A DNA stretch of 64,000 nucleotides from Malassezia japonica (GCF_029542785.1 NC_083372.1:930001-994000); one strand, 5' to 3'. Counted from the stretch's first letter, positions 31,001-40,954 are shown. Notes: generated by a model not told the origin, from the sequence alone. Made by a program: numbers and translations.

Positions 31001-31395
31001 CCGATCTCGGGTTTGACATGACGCGCACGTTCCGTGTGCGCAGTGTGTACCCCTTCGAGGGTGATGGCATCGAGACGCTCACGTTCGATGCAAACCAGGT
31101 GCTTGTGGCGCACCCCGCGCTCAACGGTGCCAAGATCGAAGGCGACTGGACGTTTGGCAGCCTGGCCGCGAATCCCCAGCAAAAGGCCCTGATTCCCGTC
31201 GCGTACGTCGTCGAGATGGATCAGGCGATCGCTGCCAAGGCCTTGTACGACTACGAAGCTACGTCCGCCGAGGAGGCGACGATCGAGGAAGGCGAAATCC
31301 TTCAGATTGTCGACCAGTCCGACCCTGACTGGTGGTTGATCGCGCAAGGAGCGCACTGCCTGTTGGTTCCGGCCAACTATGTGGAGCTTTGCTAA
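28093..31395 (+). CDS. PAN1: Pan1-like EH- and SH3-domain endocytic scaffold
   Basis: The product is 1100 aa. About residues 65-140 hold eight Q-x-T-G repeats like Prk1/Ark1 kinase targets. One EH domain (about 200-300) contains FRAWDAKRTGFISGDVA and VWHLADTENRGKLNL, and is followed by a Pan1-type stretch (LPSELIPTSSRDLSESVDFL). A coiled coil covers about 393-483. The block LTGAERDAWIRSEAQRRVQ is also Pan1-like. A long Pro/Ala/Glu-rich region leads to a degenerate SH3-like unit (VRSVYPFEGDG) and a clear C-terminal SH3 (ALYDYEA, DWW, VPANYVEL). Classical Pan1 has two EH domains and no SH3, so this is an intersectin-like variant. I chose MYPMNQWPGG as the start. The open frame also has an ATG at 28021, overlapping the NCE101 start. 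Confidence 0.82.
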   Translation: MYPMNQWPGGAPPSYGGFQNPQYTGGFMQPQPTSMNGMAPGFSSGAQPQASFVARPPAPPPPPMGAMPQMTGMPPQMTGMPPQMTGMPRPMPPQMTGMSPMMPQGTGMSPMMPQGTGMSPMMPQGTGMMPQMTGVLSDPRMRLMYQQFLPAPQPFSGAPAPSSMNFHQASLQPAQFQSKLQTLSAQQPTGAPAGAPKPKIPWTLTKEEKKSYDNIFRAWDAKRTGFISGDVARELFGQSGLDREKLLQVWHLADTENRGKLNLAEFHVAMALIYRALNGNEVPNELPSELIPTSSRDLSESVDFLKDLLKQDTSVRSATALNLPDPGSNKDTKYAEARSFYRNPVEREPERKNSDAVAYKHSDSDSAGYRSRSRYLDRREVRFDGQSASEDLGEMKRQLERTQRMLEKVDLDDEEDHELDREMEDVRYSIRRLQDDIEYYNRREGVHAGEQRRRAERTLMQLLHERLPQLEKRLERRQSSKDQRRVEEGRRRDERNNDTHAHLREEPKAERPEQPTPPAAPATPSAPATPAASSPAQSPAPARAPPPKLTGAERDAWIRSEAQRRVQERMRMLGVGGPISSGTSTPTVDTSVEERLQAEKREAEQRAAQADREAAEREEARRARMREQKSSRGAPPPPPARSAAKKETEVPKASEPKAPEPKDEFDDAFEPPAPPAPRAAPPPRVPQPRDPPAPTPPVATPPAPTPPAATPAEEPKASTNPFFRKQSTEPAPEPVEEPVEEPVQAPPPAPPPAPPPAPPPAPQPASSLPAANRGTPSAVPPPSRGVHLPPSHDEDWEDEDEDEDDGPGLSSRATRQHLAQQLFSGVVPSSATPPPAPAAPKAPPAVPLGGNAGPSDRNALLSQIRGGQALRKSATNDRSGASSAGAVLGSASPPKGLSTASLPEPDSSDDEVPPESAEAAYTHGVPAEDDAYTVPGGFAEEVPEAREAPAAALSDAPADAPAAAAEQADADLGFDMTRTFRVRSVYPFEGDGIETLTFDANQVLVAHPALNGAKIEGDWTFGSLAANPQQKALIPVAYVVEMDQAIAAKALYDYEATSAEEATIEEGEILQIVDQSDPDWWLIAQGAHCLLVPANYVELC
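28291..28497. repeat. Tandem repeat encoding PQMTGMP / PMMPQGTGMS units
   Basis: Imperfect tandem units of about 18-27 bases in the Pan1-like gene give eight Q-x-T-G motifs, most with Met three residues before the Gln. That fits the [LIVM]-x-x-Q-x-T-G target of Prk1-family kinases, which regulate yeast endocytic coats. Confidence 0.75.
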
Positions 31396-31415
31396 ATAGA
31401 GGAAAAAGATAAATC

Positions 31416-31499
31416 AGAGCACAATGGGGATCGAACCCATGACCTTCGGGAAACAGCAGAACCGAAAACCGATGCGGTAAACCACTCCGCTATGCGCCC
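31416..31499 (-). tRNA. tRNA-Arg (anticodon TCG, probable 10-nt intron)
   Basis: The acceptor stem (5' GGGCGCA, 3' TGTGCTC), D arm (GCGG/CCGC, loop with GG) and T arm (ATGGG TTCGATC CCCAT) fold cleanly. With a 10-nt intron after position 37, the anticodon loop reads TTTCGG..., giving TCG (Arg). The anticodon stem then has four pairs and one T-C mismatch at its base, so the identity is less certain than the tRNA call. A T-run follows on the minus strand (Pol III terminator). Confidence 0.75.
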
Positions 31500-31530
31500 A
31501 CGTCCATCACAAATCATGCGGGAATTGGCC

Positions 31531-34500
31531 TTATGAAACGGAAGGCGGTGATCGGAGACGGTACTGCAGCGCCATGTCTTGGCTCGACTTCCAATAGTGC
31601 CGCTGGCACTGCGCGAGCGTCGTGTAGGGGTCAAGGAGCATGCCATTGCACAGCAGCTCGATGGGCGACTCGTGTGGCGACGACGCGGGGGGGAGCGTCG
31701 TACCGACGTGCACCAAGAGCCCTTGGATATATGTCGTCACGCGCCCTGCACGGACCATGCGCGCAGACGCCAAGACCCGATCGATGGGGCGCACGGCAGG
31801 CAGCTGGCATGCTGCACCTTGGGGATCATTCGGAGGTGCGGTCCACGGATCCAGCACCACTTTGAAGCGGTGCGGCTCGCGCTCGGGTGCGCGGCCGTTC
31901 AGCAGCAGGTCCATGAGCCAGTACGGCGCCAAGAGCTCCAAGAGAGGGGTATCGCGGGCCATGTGCTCTACACGCCCACGGTATGCGGTCTGCTGATGCT
32001 CTGAGCTGCGTAGATCATGAGAGATTGTGACCAGCGTCGAGGGGGGATAAGGAATGTGGGGGGCTCCTTTGGTCGGCGGAGGGGGACGCAGCGCGCCTTG
32101 CAGCAGCTGGGTGATTTGCTTTACATGCTGTGCTTCAGGGGCGACGGGGGCCACGGCCGCCGGTTGTGCCGCGGCGGCCTTGTCGCCTTTGCGTGGTGCA
32201 TTGGGACGCCACAGGCCGAATAAGCCGGTCGGCGACGCTGCGCCGTCCACAGGACTCGTTCCATTGGTGGTCGCCGAAGTAGTGTCTGTACGGGCTTGCT
32301 CTTGTGTGGCGTGCAGGATGTGCAAGAGGATGCTCGCAAGCGGTCCTGTATTCGCACAGGCAGCCTTGGTTTGCGTCTGCATCGGCACAGCCGGTGCCTG
32401 GGTCGCAAACGCCGTCATCCGTGCCAAGAGAGACTCCAAGGTCTCGTTTGGCGCGGCGCCCTTCCCGAGCTCGGGCGGGAGCACCTCGGTGAGGGGCATC
32501 TGCAGCAACGATTCGGGCGTCGCACGGCCCGAGGTAAGCGCACGAACCAAAAGCGGAACGCCGTCCGAGTGGGCGGAACGCAAAGACGCCTCTGCGGCAT
32601 TCACCTGAGCAAAGAGGTTACGGAGCACGCACACGCCCAGACTCACGCGCTCTTCGGTCCAAGGACCCCGTTGTTGGTTCGGAAAAGGGAGGGCAGCGAT
32701 CTCGTCCAGGTACGCCTCGGCGCCCCATACCTTGTCTTCGTCGAGGTGCACAATAAGCTCGCCGACGGACGTATCCAGCGAGCACCACGGTGGAACGACA
32801 CCGTCGCCCTCGATCAAGCTCTGCACGAGCTCGAGGGTATCGCCTGGCGTGTCCTGGGGCCGCCATGGGTGCTCCGGCGCGCCGACGGTCGGCATCGCCT
32901 GCAAAGAAAAGACGGTCCCTGCGTGCCGGACGCGGTCCACGTCAAACGTGCCCAGGCACGCGGCACGCACGATATTCCACAGTGCGACGACGCCGCCCGT
33001 GTCGATCGAGAGAGCGTGGATGCGGTCGTTGAGCACGACCGCGCGCAGCGCGCCGGGGTGTCCGCCCACTTCGCATTCGGGCTGCGGAAAGAGCGGCTTG
33101 GCATCTTCAGCCACGACGCAGCTTGCGTAGGCAATCTGGCGCATGATCTGCACCTGCTTTTCACGCGGAAGATGCGCAATGTTCTGTTGCACGAGATCCT
33201 CGCTCGGCGCAAAGCGTGTGGCCGTCGGCGAATGCGAGACGCCGCCGATTAGCTCCGCGAGCCCCGAGTCGGACAAGGCCTTCCACGTATCGCCCGGCTT
33301 GAGGTTGATGCAGTGATCGAGCGCGACGCCGTGCAAGTGCTCGAATGTGGGCGGGTGCATCTCCGAGACGCGCATGCGGTTTGTGCGCGAAGGAATGTCG
33401 GACCATCGCCGGATCGACGGCGTGAGCACGTTGGAGGTCCATACGTTTTGGCCGTGGTCAGCGACAATGCTCTGGATGCTGGCAGAACGCATTGTATCTG
33501 TGCCTGCGTCTGCACACTGCTCGTGGGCGAGCAGGATGCAGTCGCCCTCGCTGAGATCCGTCTTGGCGTCCCAGTCGACCTTGCACAAATACCCATCGCG
33601 GTCGCCCGAGTAGAACGTCCCGAGCGTCTCGTCGCTGGTGTACAAGGACCACACACTGCTGTTGTGGTGCGTGAAGGTATGTACACAGCGCTGCTGAGCG
33701 ACGTCCCACAGGCGCAGCGTCGTATCTGCCGAGCCTGACAAGACGTGCCGGCCATCCGCGGCCACGGCCAGCGTGCGCACATTGTCCTGGTGCCCGACGA
33801 GCTCAAAGGTCGAATCGCGCATGCGTGGATCCCAGCCGCGCACGACCTTGTCGACGCCGCCCGTAGTAATGACGCCGCCGCTGCGGCTCGATCCCGCGGC
33901 ATAGATCGCAGCCGGGGCCGTTGCGCGCCACATCGGTGCCTTTCTCCCCTCGCGCAAGTCCCAGAGGCAAGTCTGACGGTCGAGTGATGCGCTGACGATC
34001 CAGTCGGCAGCCGGCGCAAGTGCAAGTGCCTTGACAAAGTCCTTGTGCGTGCCGAGTTCACAGAGATCGCCGCCGCCCTCGTCATGTGGCCGCCACGCCT
34101 TGATCGTGCAATCGGAGGAGCCTGTTACGATCGTCTGACTCTGGTTGCAGAGGAGCATCGCGGCGATCCAGTTATTGTGTGCGCGGATGCTCTGGCGAAA
34201 GTGGGGTCGTGTCGGCGCGCCGCCGAGGCCCAGCTCCCACACACATACCAGCCCGTCGCGGCCACCACTGTACAAAAGGCCTGTCGTGGGCGTGCCGTGC
34301 GGCGAGCTCCGCACGTTCGTCTGCGTGTCCAGGGCCAAGGCGGTGACCGGGCGCATGTGCTGCGGCTGCATCTCGCGTGGGAGCGCGGGACGCACCCCCC
34401 CTCCCTCTTCGAGGATGCGCACCTGCGGCGCCGACCCCAGGCATGCGCCGCCGGCGCGGGAATGCGGCTCGAGGCCGAGGTCCAGCACGGGCAGCGCGCG

Positions 34501-34641
34501 GTGGTTGTGGTCGCCGTCCGCGAGGTACCTGTGCCGCGGATCGTCCTGCAGCGACACAAGAGTAGGTAGCGTATAGGATACTCTTCGCAGCGAGCTCCAT
34601 GGGGTCGCGCTAGGCGGCGCAGCCGGCGCGGCCGTGCTCAT
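31531..34641 (-). CDS. WDR48/UAF1-like WD40 protein (deubiquitinase cofactor)
   Basis: The product is 1036 aa. About residues 20-400 form a WD40 propeller (GRDGLVCVWEL, SSDCTIKAW, SLDRQTCLWDL, SADTTLRLWDV). Further degenerate blades follow (GGVVALWNI), then a low-complexity middle. The C-terminus (RPIDRVLASARMVRAGRVTT onward, HYWKSSQDMALQYR) matches the ubiquitin-like SLD/DUF3337 region of WDR48 and fission yeast Bun107. These proteins activate USP1/12/46-type deubiquitinases. The open frame starts 91 codons earlier, inside the end of CCT6. MSTAAPAAPPSA at 34641 was chosen, 62 bases after the CCT6 stop. No intron is seen. Confidence 0.83.
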   Translation of the reverse strand: MSTAAPAAPPSATPWSSLRRVSYTLPTLVSLQDDPRHRYLADGDHNHRALPVLDLGLEPHSRAGGACLGSAPQVRILEEGGGVRPALPREMQPQHMRPVTALALDTQTNVRSSPHGTPTTGLLYSGGRDGLVCVWELGLGGAPTRPHFRQSIRAHNNWIAAMLLCNQSQTIVTGSSDCTIKAWRPHDEGGGDLCELGTHKDFVKALALAPAADWIVSASLDRQTCLWDLREGRKAPMWRATAPAAIYAAGSSRSGGVITTGGVDKVVRGWDPRMRDSTFELVGHQDNVRTLAVAADGRHVLSGSADTTLRLWDVAQQRCVHTFTHHNSSVWSLYTSDETLGTFYSGDRDGYLCKVDWDAKTDLSEGDCILLAHEQCADAGTDTMRSASIQSIVADHGQNVWTSNVLTPSIRRWSDIPSRTNRMRVSEMHPPTFEHLHGVALDHCINLKPGDTWKALSDSGLAELIGGVSHSPTATRFAPSEDLVQQNIAHLPREKQVQIMRQIAYASCVVAEDAKPLFPQPECEVGGHPGALRAVVLNDRIHALSIDTGGVVALWNIVRAACLGTFDVDRVRHAGTVFSLQAMPTVGAPEHPWRPQDTPGDTLELVQSLIEGDGVVPPWCSLDTSVGELIVHLDEDKVWGAEAYLDEIAALPFPNQQRGPWTEERVSLGVCVLRNLFAQVNAAEASLRSAHSDGVPLLVRALTSGRATPESLLQMPLTEVLPPELGKGAAPNETLESLLARMTAFATQAPAVPMQTQTKAACANTGPLASILLHILHATQEQARTDTTSATTNGTSPVDGAASPTGLFGLWRPNAPRKGDKAAAAQPAAVAPVAPEAQHVKQITQLLQGALRPPPPTKGAPHIPYPPSTLVTISHDLRSSEHQQTAYRGRVEHMARDTPLLELLAPYWLMDLLLNGRAPEREPHRFKVVLDPWTAPPNDPQGAACQLPAVRPIDRVLASARMVRAGRVTTYIQGLLVHVGTTLPPASSPHESPIELLCNGMLLDPYTTLAQCQRHYWKSSQDMALQYRLRSPPSVS

Positions 34642-34703
34642 TGTGGCAGCCCCAAGCTTAATTGAGCAGTTGTTGGCTGTGGAGGTGCAGTCATCCGAGG
34701 CGT

Positions 34704-36413
34704 CTACATCGGCCCCGGCCCTGGCCCGTCGCCCTTGAGCGAGGAGCGTCCGGCGCGGAGGATCTCGTCTACGGAAAGGAGATTCGAGGCGATGACCGCG
34801 CTGGAGTGGATCATGTGCCGCTTCACGCGGTAGTTGTCCCAGACGCCGTTCACCATCGGGTCCATGCATTCGCCCGTCTGCAGGTCGAGGCCGACCGTGT
34901 GGCCGTCCGCGCACTCGTCCTGGAGCGCCACGATCGCGTCCTGGATATCGAGACCTGCGTTGCTTGCGAGGGTCTTGGGCACGATCATGAGCGCGTGCGC
35001 GAACGCCTCGACGCCGAGCTTGGCGCGTCCCTTGGCGCTGCGGCGCACCGTGTCCAGGAGGTAGGCCGAGGCGCTGACCTCGAACGCGCCGCCGCCCGGG
35101 ATGAGCGCCTTGTCCTCGACCGCGTTCTTGACTGCACGCAGACCGTCGCGCACCGCGTCCTGGATCTGGTTGATGGTGTGGGCGTTCGGACCCTTGATGA
35201 GCAGCGTGACGCTCTTCGGGTCCTTGGTGTCCTCAACAAACGTATACTTTTCCTCGCCGAGCGTGTGCTCGTACACGAGGCCGGCCCAGCCGAGGATCTC
35301 GGGCGAGAGGTCGTCGACGCTGTTCTGCGCGACACCGCCGCAGCAGAGCTGCAGGCGCTCCATGTTGCGGCGCTTGGCGCGGCGCAGCGCCAGAATGCCG
35401 TTCTTGGCGAGGATGTCGAGCGACATGGGATCAATGCCCTTTTGGTTGAAGATGACAAACGACTTGCGTTCGTTCTCTGGCGTGCCCGCCGGCGCGTCGC
35501 ACACCTCGTTCTTCAGCTCGATGATCTTCTTGAGCTTGGCATCGACAAAGCGGCGCTCGGATTCGACGAGCTTCTCGCGCTGCTCGGCGGACGAGTAAAA
35601 GAAGCCGGAGTTGATCTCGGTCTTTTCGTACTCGAGGCTCACGTTGAGGGTGAGCACAAACGCGTTCTTGACGCGCTTCGGCATGTCGGCGTGGCGCGCG
35701 CCATGGTCCATCACCAGGCCACGCACAAGCTGCGTGTCCGTGTCGGACTTGTGCTGCATCTTCATGATCTCGACCATGTGCAGGTCAATGGGGTCGCGGA
35801 TGTTCCACTGGCCCACGTCCTCGGTCGAGCCGTCGGTCGCGGGTGCGGGCGCCTCTGTCGCGGGGTCGCGCGGTTTGATCGCAAGCACAGCATCCACAAT
35901 GCTGTCGGCAAGCTGCGTGGCGAGCTTGCCCGAGAGCTTGGTGGCCAGCGCGGTATGCGCCACCGAGATCAGCGTCGAGCGGTCCATAGGCAGCGTGCGC
36001 TTGAACTCGTCGAGGAACTTGAGCACACCCGCCTTGGCCACGTCAAAGCCCTCCGAGATGACGCGCGAGTGCACGCCTTCCTGGATGTAGCGCTCGGCCT
36101 GCTTGAGGAGCTCGCCGACGAGGATCACGACCGACGTCGTGCCGTCGCCGCACTGCTCGTCCTGCGCCACCGCCGTGCGGGCAATCATCGCCGCCGTAGG
36201 GTTCTGGATCTGCATCTCGGTCAGAAGCACCTTGCCATCCTTGGTCATCTTCAGGTTGCCCGAGCCATCGACGAGCATCTTGAGCGTGCCGCGCGGCCCG
36301 AGGTTCGAGCGCACGACCTGCGCAAGGCCGATGGCGCCGGCGATATTCACCTGCAGCGCCTGGATCCGCCGTACGGACTCGGCACGGGGGTTGATCAGCT
36401 CAATTGCCGACAT
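34704..36413 (-). CDS. CCT6: T-complex chaperonin subunit zeta (CCT6)
   Basis: Subunit of the cytosolic group II chaperonin that folds actin and tubulin, 569 aa. The N-terminal [49 protein letters not shown] and [15 protein letters not shown] are the ATP-binding equatorial signatures. The opening 'LINPRAES' and '[12 protein letters not shown]' point to zeta rather than other subunits. The C-terminal half includes [13 protein letters not shown] and the closing ATP-pocket region (GLDLQTGE). No intron. The upstream neighbour KIN1 is 84 bases away on the same strand. Confidence 0.95.
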   Translation of the reverse strand: MSAIELINPRAESVRRIQALQVNIAGAIGLAQVVRSNLGPRGTLKMLVDGSGNLKMTKDGKVLLTEMQIQNPTAAMIARTAVAQDEQCGDGTTSVVILVGELLKQAERYIQEGVHSRVISEGFDVAKAGVLKFLDEFKRTLPMDRSTLISVAHTALATKLSGKLATQLADSIVDAVLAIKPRDPATEAPAPATDGSTEDVGQWNIRDPIDLHMVEIMKMQHKSDTDTQLVRGLVMDHGARHADMPKRVKNAFVLTLNVSLEYEKTEINSGFFYSSAEQREKLVESERRFVDAKLKKIIELKNEVCDAPAGTPENERKSFVIFNQKGIDPMSLDILAKNGILALRRAKRRNMERLQLCCGGVAQNSVDDLSPEILGWAGLVYEHTLGEEKYTFVEDTKDPKSVTLLIKGPNAHTINQIQDAVRDGLRAVKNAVEDKALIPGGGAFEVSASAYLLDTVRRSAKGRAKLGVEAFAHALMIVPKTLASNAGLDIQDAIVALQDECADGHTVGLDLQTGECMDPMVNGVWDNYRVKRHMIHSSAVIASNLLSVDEILRAGRSSLKGDGPGPGPM

Positions 36414-36497
36414 GGTCCTTCGAGAGCACCGCGGGCTGCGGCGAAAAAGGCGACGCGTCTGTGTAATTCCACACTATTTTCTTACATAGTTCCCATA

Positions 36498-39400
36498 CTA
36501 CAATTTGAGCTCGTGGAGAATGCGCTTCGCCAGCATCTGGTACTGCCAGGGGTTGCCCGACATGCGCCGGAACTGCAGACCGTTGATACCGAGGAGAAGT
36601 GGAACTTTCACGACAAACACCTCGAAAAAGACCGCAGAAAGGTCCGCCTCGCCGCCCGGCGCGTCCGCGCGGGGGCCTCGGGCGCCCGCGGCGGCTGCGG
36701 CGCCGCGGGCGAACGGTCGATGCCGACCTCGCCAATGCCCGTCGCCACAAGCGACACGTCGCGGGACCCACCGGGGATCGCCATCTCTCCCACATCCACG
36801 CTCCCAGTATCGCCACCGGGCGTCGAGACGGTCGAGCGCGTGGCCTCGGCAGTGTGCGCGAGGGCCGTCGTGGTGCGCGACGTCGTCGCAGAGAGCGACT
36901 CGCCTTCGCCGTCGACATTCACGCTCGGCTGATAGACGCACTCAAATCCGCCGCGGATCTCGCGGTGGGGAATGCCCATCTCCTCGAGCACACGGATCAG
37001 GTCGCGCCGGATCACTGCACGCGAACGGCGGCTGGTCGTGTGCACACTAAAGAGACCCTTGAGGAAGACGGGCTTGGACATGGCTTCTTCGGGCGACATG
37101 GGCATGTCGCCAGACGCGTAGCCGACACCTTCTTCGCCTTGCGCGGCCTCGCTCGGCGTCGGAGGAAGCGGCGCCTCGTTCTGCGGCGTCCGCGGACTCG
37201 GCAGCGACGCCGCATCGGACGGCGCCACGCGCTGCTGCGCGGGGAAGCGCCCAAGCATCGAGCCAAAGCGGCGGGACAGGCCGGGCTCAGGCATCGACGC
37301 GGGCGCTGTGTGTGCAGAGAGCGCCGAGTTAGCCGACGTCGAGTTCGGCGTCATGCGCCCAGGCGCCGTGCCGTCCTCGGCCGCGATCGTGCTCAGCGAC
37401 GGGAGCGCACGCTGCATGCCACCGAGGCCAAGGGGCGAGGCGATCGGCGAATGCCGCCCGGCATAAGCCGACTGCGACGGCGAGTTGCTGCGCACCGATC
37501 CGCTCAGGCTCATGCTGCGCCTCGGCACGGCACGCCCGGAGCCGTCGTTGGGCGGCTGCGGCAGGTGCTTGTTGTGCCACGCAGGCACGTCGCCTTGCGC
37601 GAGGTTCGCGCGCAGACTCGACTCGAGCTCGTCGGCGTGCGCGCGGGCCCGGGGCATACCGAGCATCACGCCCCGCGGCTGCGACTTTTGGCGCGATTCA
37701 AAGACGGGCGTAGGCAGCTCGCTTGTGGTCGCCGACGGGGTCTGCGGCCCGGCGGCGCGCGGCGGGGGGGCCGGGCCCATGAACGAGCTCGGGAGATCGG
37801 TCGTGCGATGCGACGAGTGCGTCATTTCCGGGACCTTGACCGGCTCATGGGGTATATCAGCAGAGGTCGGCATCGGTTGGATCGAAGCGATCGGTGAGGC
37901 GGTCTTGGGCGAGGCGCTCGGCGGGGAGACGGCGTTGCCGAGCGCTACGTGTGCCGTGCTGCTTGTCTCGAGCGCAATGTCGCTCGAGGCAAACGAAATC
38001 TGCCCATAGACCTTTTCGCGATGCATCTTCTCTTGGACCAAGAAGTAGATCGAGATGAGGGGGTGGAAGCCGAGCGTCGGATCGAGCGGCCCCTTGATCC
38101 CGGGCGGCTGGTCGGCGCGCGACGACTCGTCCTCGTCGCGCGACTTGAGCGAGAGGCGGCGCTTGTAAAAGTTGATGCCGCCCGTCAGCTGGCGCGACAA
38201 ACGGCTGCGGCTCGAGTCGCTCGACGCACTCTCGTCCGAGTTCTGGCGCATGGGCAGCTCGAGGCCGAGGCTGCTGCCATGGCCGTGCTGCCGGTCCCAG
38301 TTCGCAAGCACCGGGGCGTAGGCGTCGCTGCGCAGCACCTCGTTCAGCCGCGTCTCGATCTCGAACGCGGAGCCAAACTCGAAGCCCGTCATGCCTTCCA
38401 CGACTCTCATGTCCAGCATGCCAGGCCGCAGAGGCACGCGCGCAGGAAGGTGCGGGGACTCGACGTGGTCGTACCCCTTCATCATCCACGGGTGGGTCAT
38501 GACTTCGCTCAGCGTCGCACGCTGCTGGGGGTTAGTGACCAGCATCCGGGACAGGAGCTGCTTGCACTCGGCACTGAGCCATACGGGGTATTCGACAATC
38601 CCGCGCTTGATCTTGGCATGCAGCGCAGGCATGTTTTGGTCGTCAAACGGCACTTTGCCACAGACCAGCACGTAGAGCACCACGCCAAAGCTCCATACGT
38701 CCACCTCAGGGCCGGTATAGACGCGTGCGTTGAGCAGCTCAGGCGCCGCAAAGTACAGCGAGCCACAAAAGGTGTTGAGATGCGAGTTGGGCGAGTACAA
38801 ATTCGACAGGCCAAAGTCGATGATCTTGATGTTGCCAGACTTGGAGATCAGGATGTTTTCGATTTTCAGGTCGCGGTGCACCACATTGTTCGCGTGGCAG
38901 TACTGCAGCGCACTGCCAATCTGGCGCGCAAAGTTGCGTGCACTGCGCTCACGCAGGCGGCCATGTGAGATGATATAGTCCAGCATCTGGCCTCCGTTGA
39001 TGTACTCAAAGACCATGTAGTAGTGGTTGTTGTGCACAATCATCTCCCGCATCCCGCAGATGTGAGGGTGCCGCAAAAGGAGCTGCAGGCTGCCTTCACG
39101 CATAATGCGCACCTCTTTCGACTTGTCCTTGGCCGCAGCACGCTGCAGCGCAGACTGCAGCTCGGGGTCGTCGGACAGGTCGCGGGGGAGGGGCGTGCCG
39201 TTGCGCTTCGCCTTCTCGCGCGCCTGGTGCTGCACGGCATTCACCGAGGTGTTGCGGGGGATAATCTTTACAGCAACCTTCTCGCCCGTGGTCTTGTGGC
39301 AACCGTACTTGACCTTGCCCATACTGCCCGCACCAATCGTTTTGCCGAGCATGTAGTCGCCCAGCGACCACCGGAAGCGGTGCTCCTCGCGCGAAGGGGA

Positions 39401-40225
39401 CGCAGAACTCTCTTTGCGCTCCAGCGCCGCGGGGGGGCGGTGCGACGCAGACGCATGCCGCGCCAGGTCAGTATGCTGCGTATTCCGGTCCGCACCAGCA
39501 GGCGGCGCGCCATGGTGGGCGTGCACGCTCGGCGGGCGCTGGCTCGGCAGCGTATTAGCGCGCGCCAGCGACGAGGGACTCGCGGCACGCTGTGCAGCAG
39601 TGACCTGGTCGCGCACCGCACGCGAGGCATGAGGGGTGGTACGGAACTCGGACGGCGAAGGCGCCATGCCCATGAGCTCAGGGTCGACCAGGCCGCCATC
39701 GCGCGCCGGGTCCGGCGCACTCGCAGGCACCGCGACCGGACGCAGGGGAGAGACGGGGCGCGGCTGCGTGTCAATCGACGAAGGCGCCAGCGGCGGCGTA
39801 AAGGGCACAGTACTCGCTGCATCGCCGGGCACGGGGAGGTGCATATCGGTCTGTGCCTTGTCGTCGCGTGGCGCCATCATGGGCGACAGATAACCGAGGT
39901 CCAGCTCCTGTGGCGACAGGGGCGGAATATCGGCTCCCGCGCCAGGCGGGCGCATGAGCGCTGCGCGGGGCGGCGCCGCCGAGTTCGAGGCTGTGCCCAT
40001 CGGTGGCGGGATCTCGGAAATAGGCCGCAGCGACGGGCTCCGTGCCTCGGCACCAGCGGCAAGTACACCGGTCGAGTGCACGTCGTGGAGAGCGTCGAGA
40101 GCGTCGCTCGACAGCGGCATCGCCAAAGTCGGAGGGTTTGTGTGCTCTGCCTGCTGCGGTGTCGAAAGATGGTTTTGCACTTGTGCGTGCTCGTCACCGG
40201 GGACGATGGGTATAGTATCAGCCAT
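36498..40225 (-). CDS. KIN1: KIN1/MARK-family polarity kinase, reading frame broken near the C-terminus
   Basis: The N-terminal regulatory part is about 285 residues. The kinase domain (about 288-578) shows [39 protein letters not shown] and [12 protein letters not shown], with the long N-lobe insert typical of fungal Kin1. The main frame runs to 36608 and includes the first half of the KA1 domain ([15 protein letters not shown]...[14 protein letters not shown]). The expected KA1 end ([40 protein letters not shown]) is in a different frame, closing at 36498. So the gene needs a net +1 base (or removal of 2 mod 3 bases) somewhere in about 36620-36900. No CTNAY branch site is present there. A missing base in the CCCCC run (36671-36675) is one explanation. 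Confidence 0.88.
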
Positions 40226-40954
40226 GATCTATATTACCGGTCCACTTTGACTCCTGTTACACAAAGTTAGTATGCCCTCGCACGCAGCAGAGGGCTGAAA
40301 GAGAAAAGTGTCGACTGCTTGCTCAAGCGTAGCGCAGGGGGATGCGTCTCGTAGCCTGTACTACTCTTGACAGCCAAACAGTCACGCAGGCAACAGCACG
40401 CCTGCCGCGTTTGCGCAGTTCACCAAAGACTGGTTGGTCTATGCGAAAGTCGCGATGAGCCGCCGCGAGCAGAGTTTGCGACAATTAAATTTCTTACACC
40501 CTTCCCAAATTACGCCTGGCCACCCACGTTCCCCGGGCCTGCGGGGCTCGCCGGGCGAAAAAATGCGACTGGGTGCTGACTCATCCGCACCGTGGCACCG
40601 GCTCGTGCGGAACTAGGATCGGGCCGGTTCGGACGAACCCCGCAACAGGGTCTGTGGAGTGCGCAAGGTCCGGTCAGGGTCCTGTTGCAAACGTCGCCGC
40701 TACGCACAAGCAGGACAGGGAGGAGCATAGACTGCGGTAGATAGTGCATCACTTTGCGAATAGCACGCATTTATAATAGGCAGAACACCCCTGGTTGGGA
40801 CTGTGGTATGCTACGGTGCTGTGCCCTGCACTGGCTTAGGGTTGCCACCCGTCTCGTGCAGCGAGGCAAGCGATCGGACACGCTATATTTTGCAAAAAGA
40901 AATACCGTGCTCGCCATCACCTAACAAGACGGTGTGTGAAGTGCATGGACGACC
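40226..40954. other. 729-base gene-poor interval between KIN1 and cytochrome b5
   Basis: Only short open frames with no recognisable product are present. The middle (40558-40745) holds the candidate structured RNA listed separately. The rest should contain the KIN1 promoter and the cytochrome b5 3' region. Confidence 0.6.
40558..40745 (-). ncRNA. Candidate structured, possibly Pol III-transcribed RNA
   Basis: On the minus strand a TATA-like element lies near 40771-40779 and a T6 run at 40563-40558. Between them are a perfect 8-bp stem (40642-40649 with 40681-40688), a 6-bp hairpin (40626-40631 with 40634-40639) and a 6-bp stem (40585-40590 with 40605-40610). A 5-bp pairing (40565-40569 with 40693-40697) could close all three. 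I could not match it to U6, SRP RNA, RNase P/MRP RNA, U3 or a tRNA. The 5' end is a guess. Confidence 0.3.

Noticed and set aside
36702..36778. A possible 77-nt intron (GTGGGT to CAG) that would repair the KIN1 frame
   Set aside because: It has the right length modulo 3 but an atypical donor and no CTNAY branch site, and is far longer than neighbours. A missing base is simpler.
40510..40770. An 86-codon minus-strand frame between KIN1 and cytochrome b5
   Set aside because: It coincides with the strong stems of the candidate RNA and has no protein-like features.
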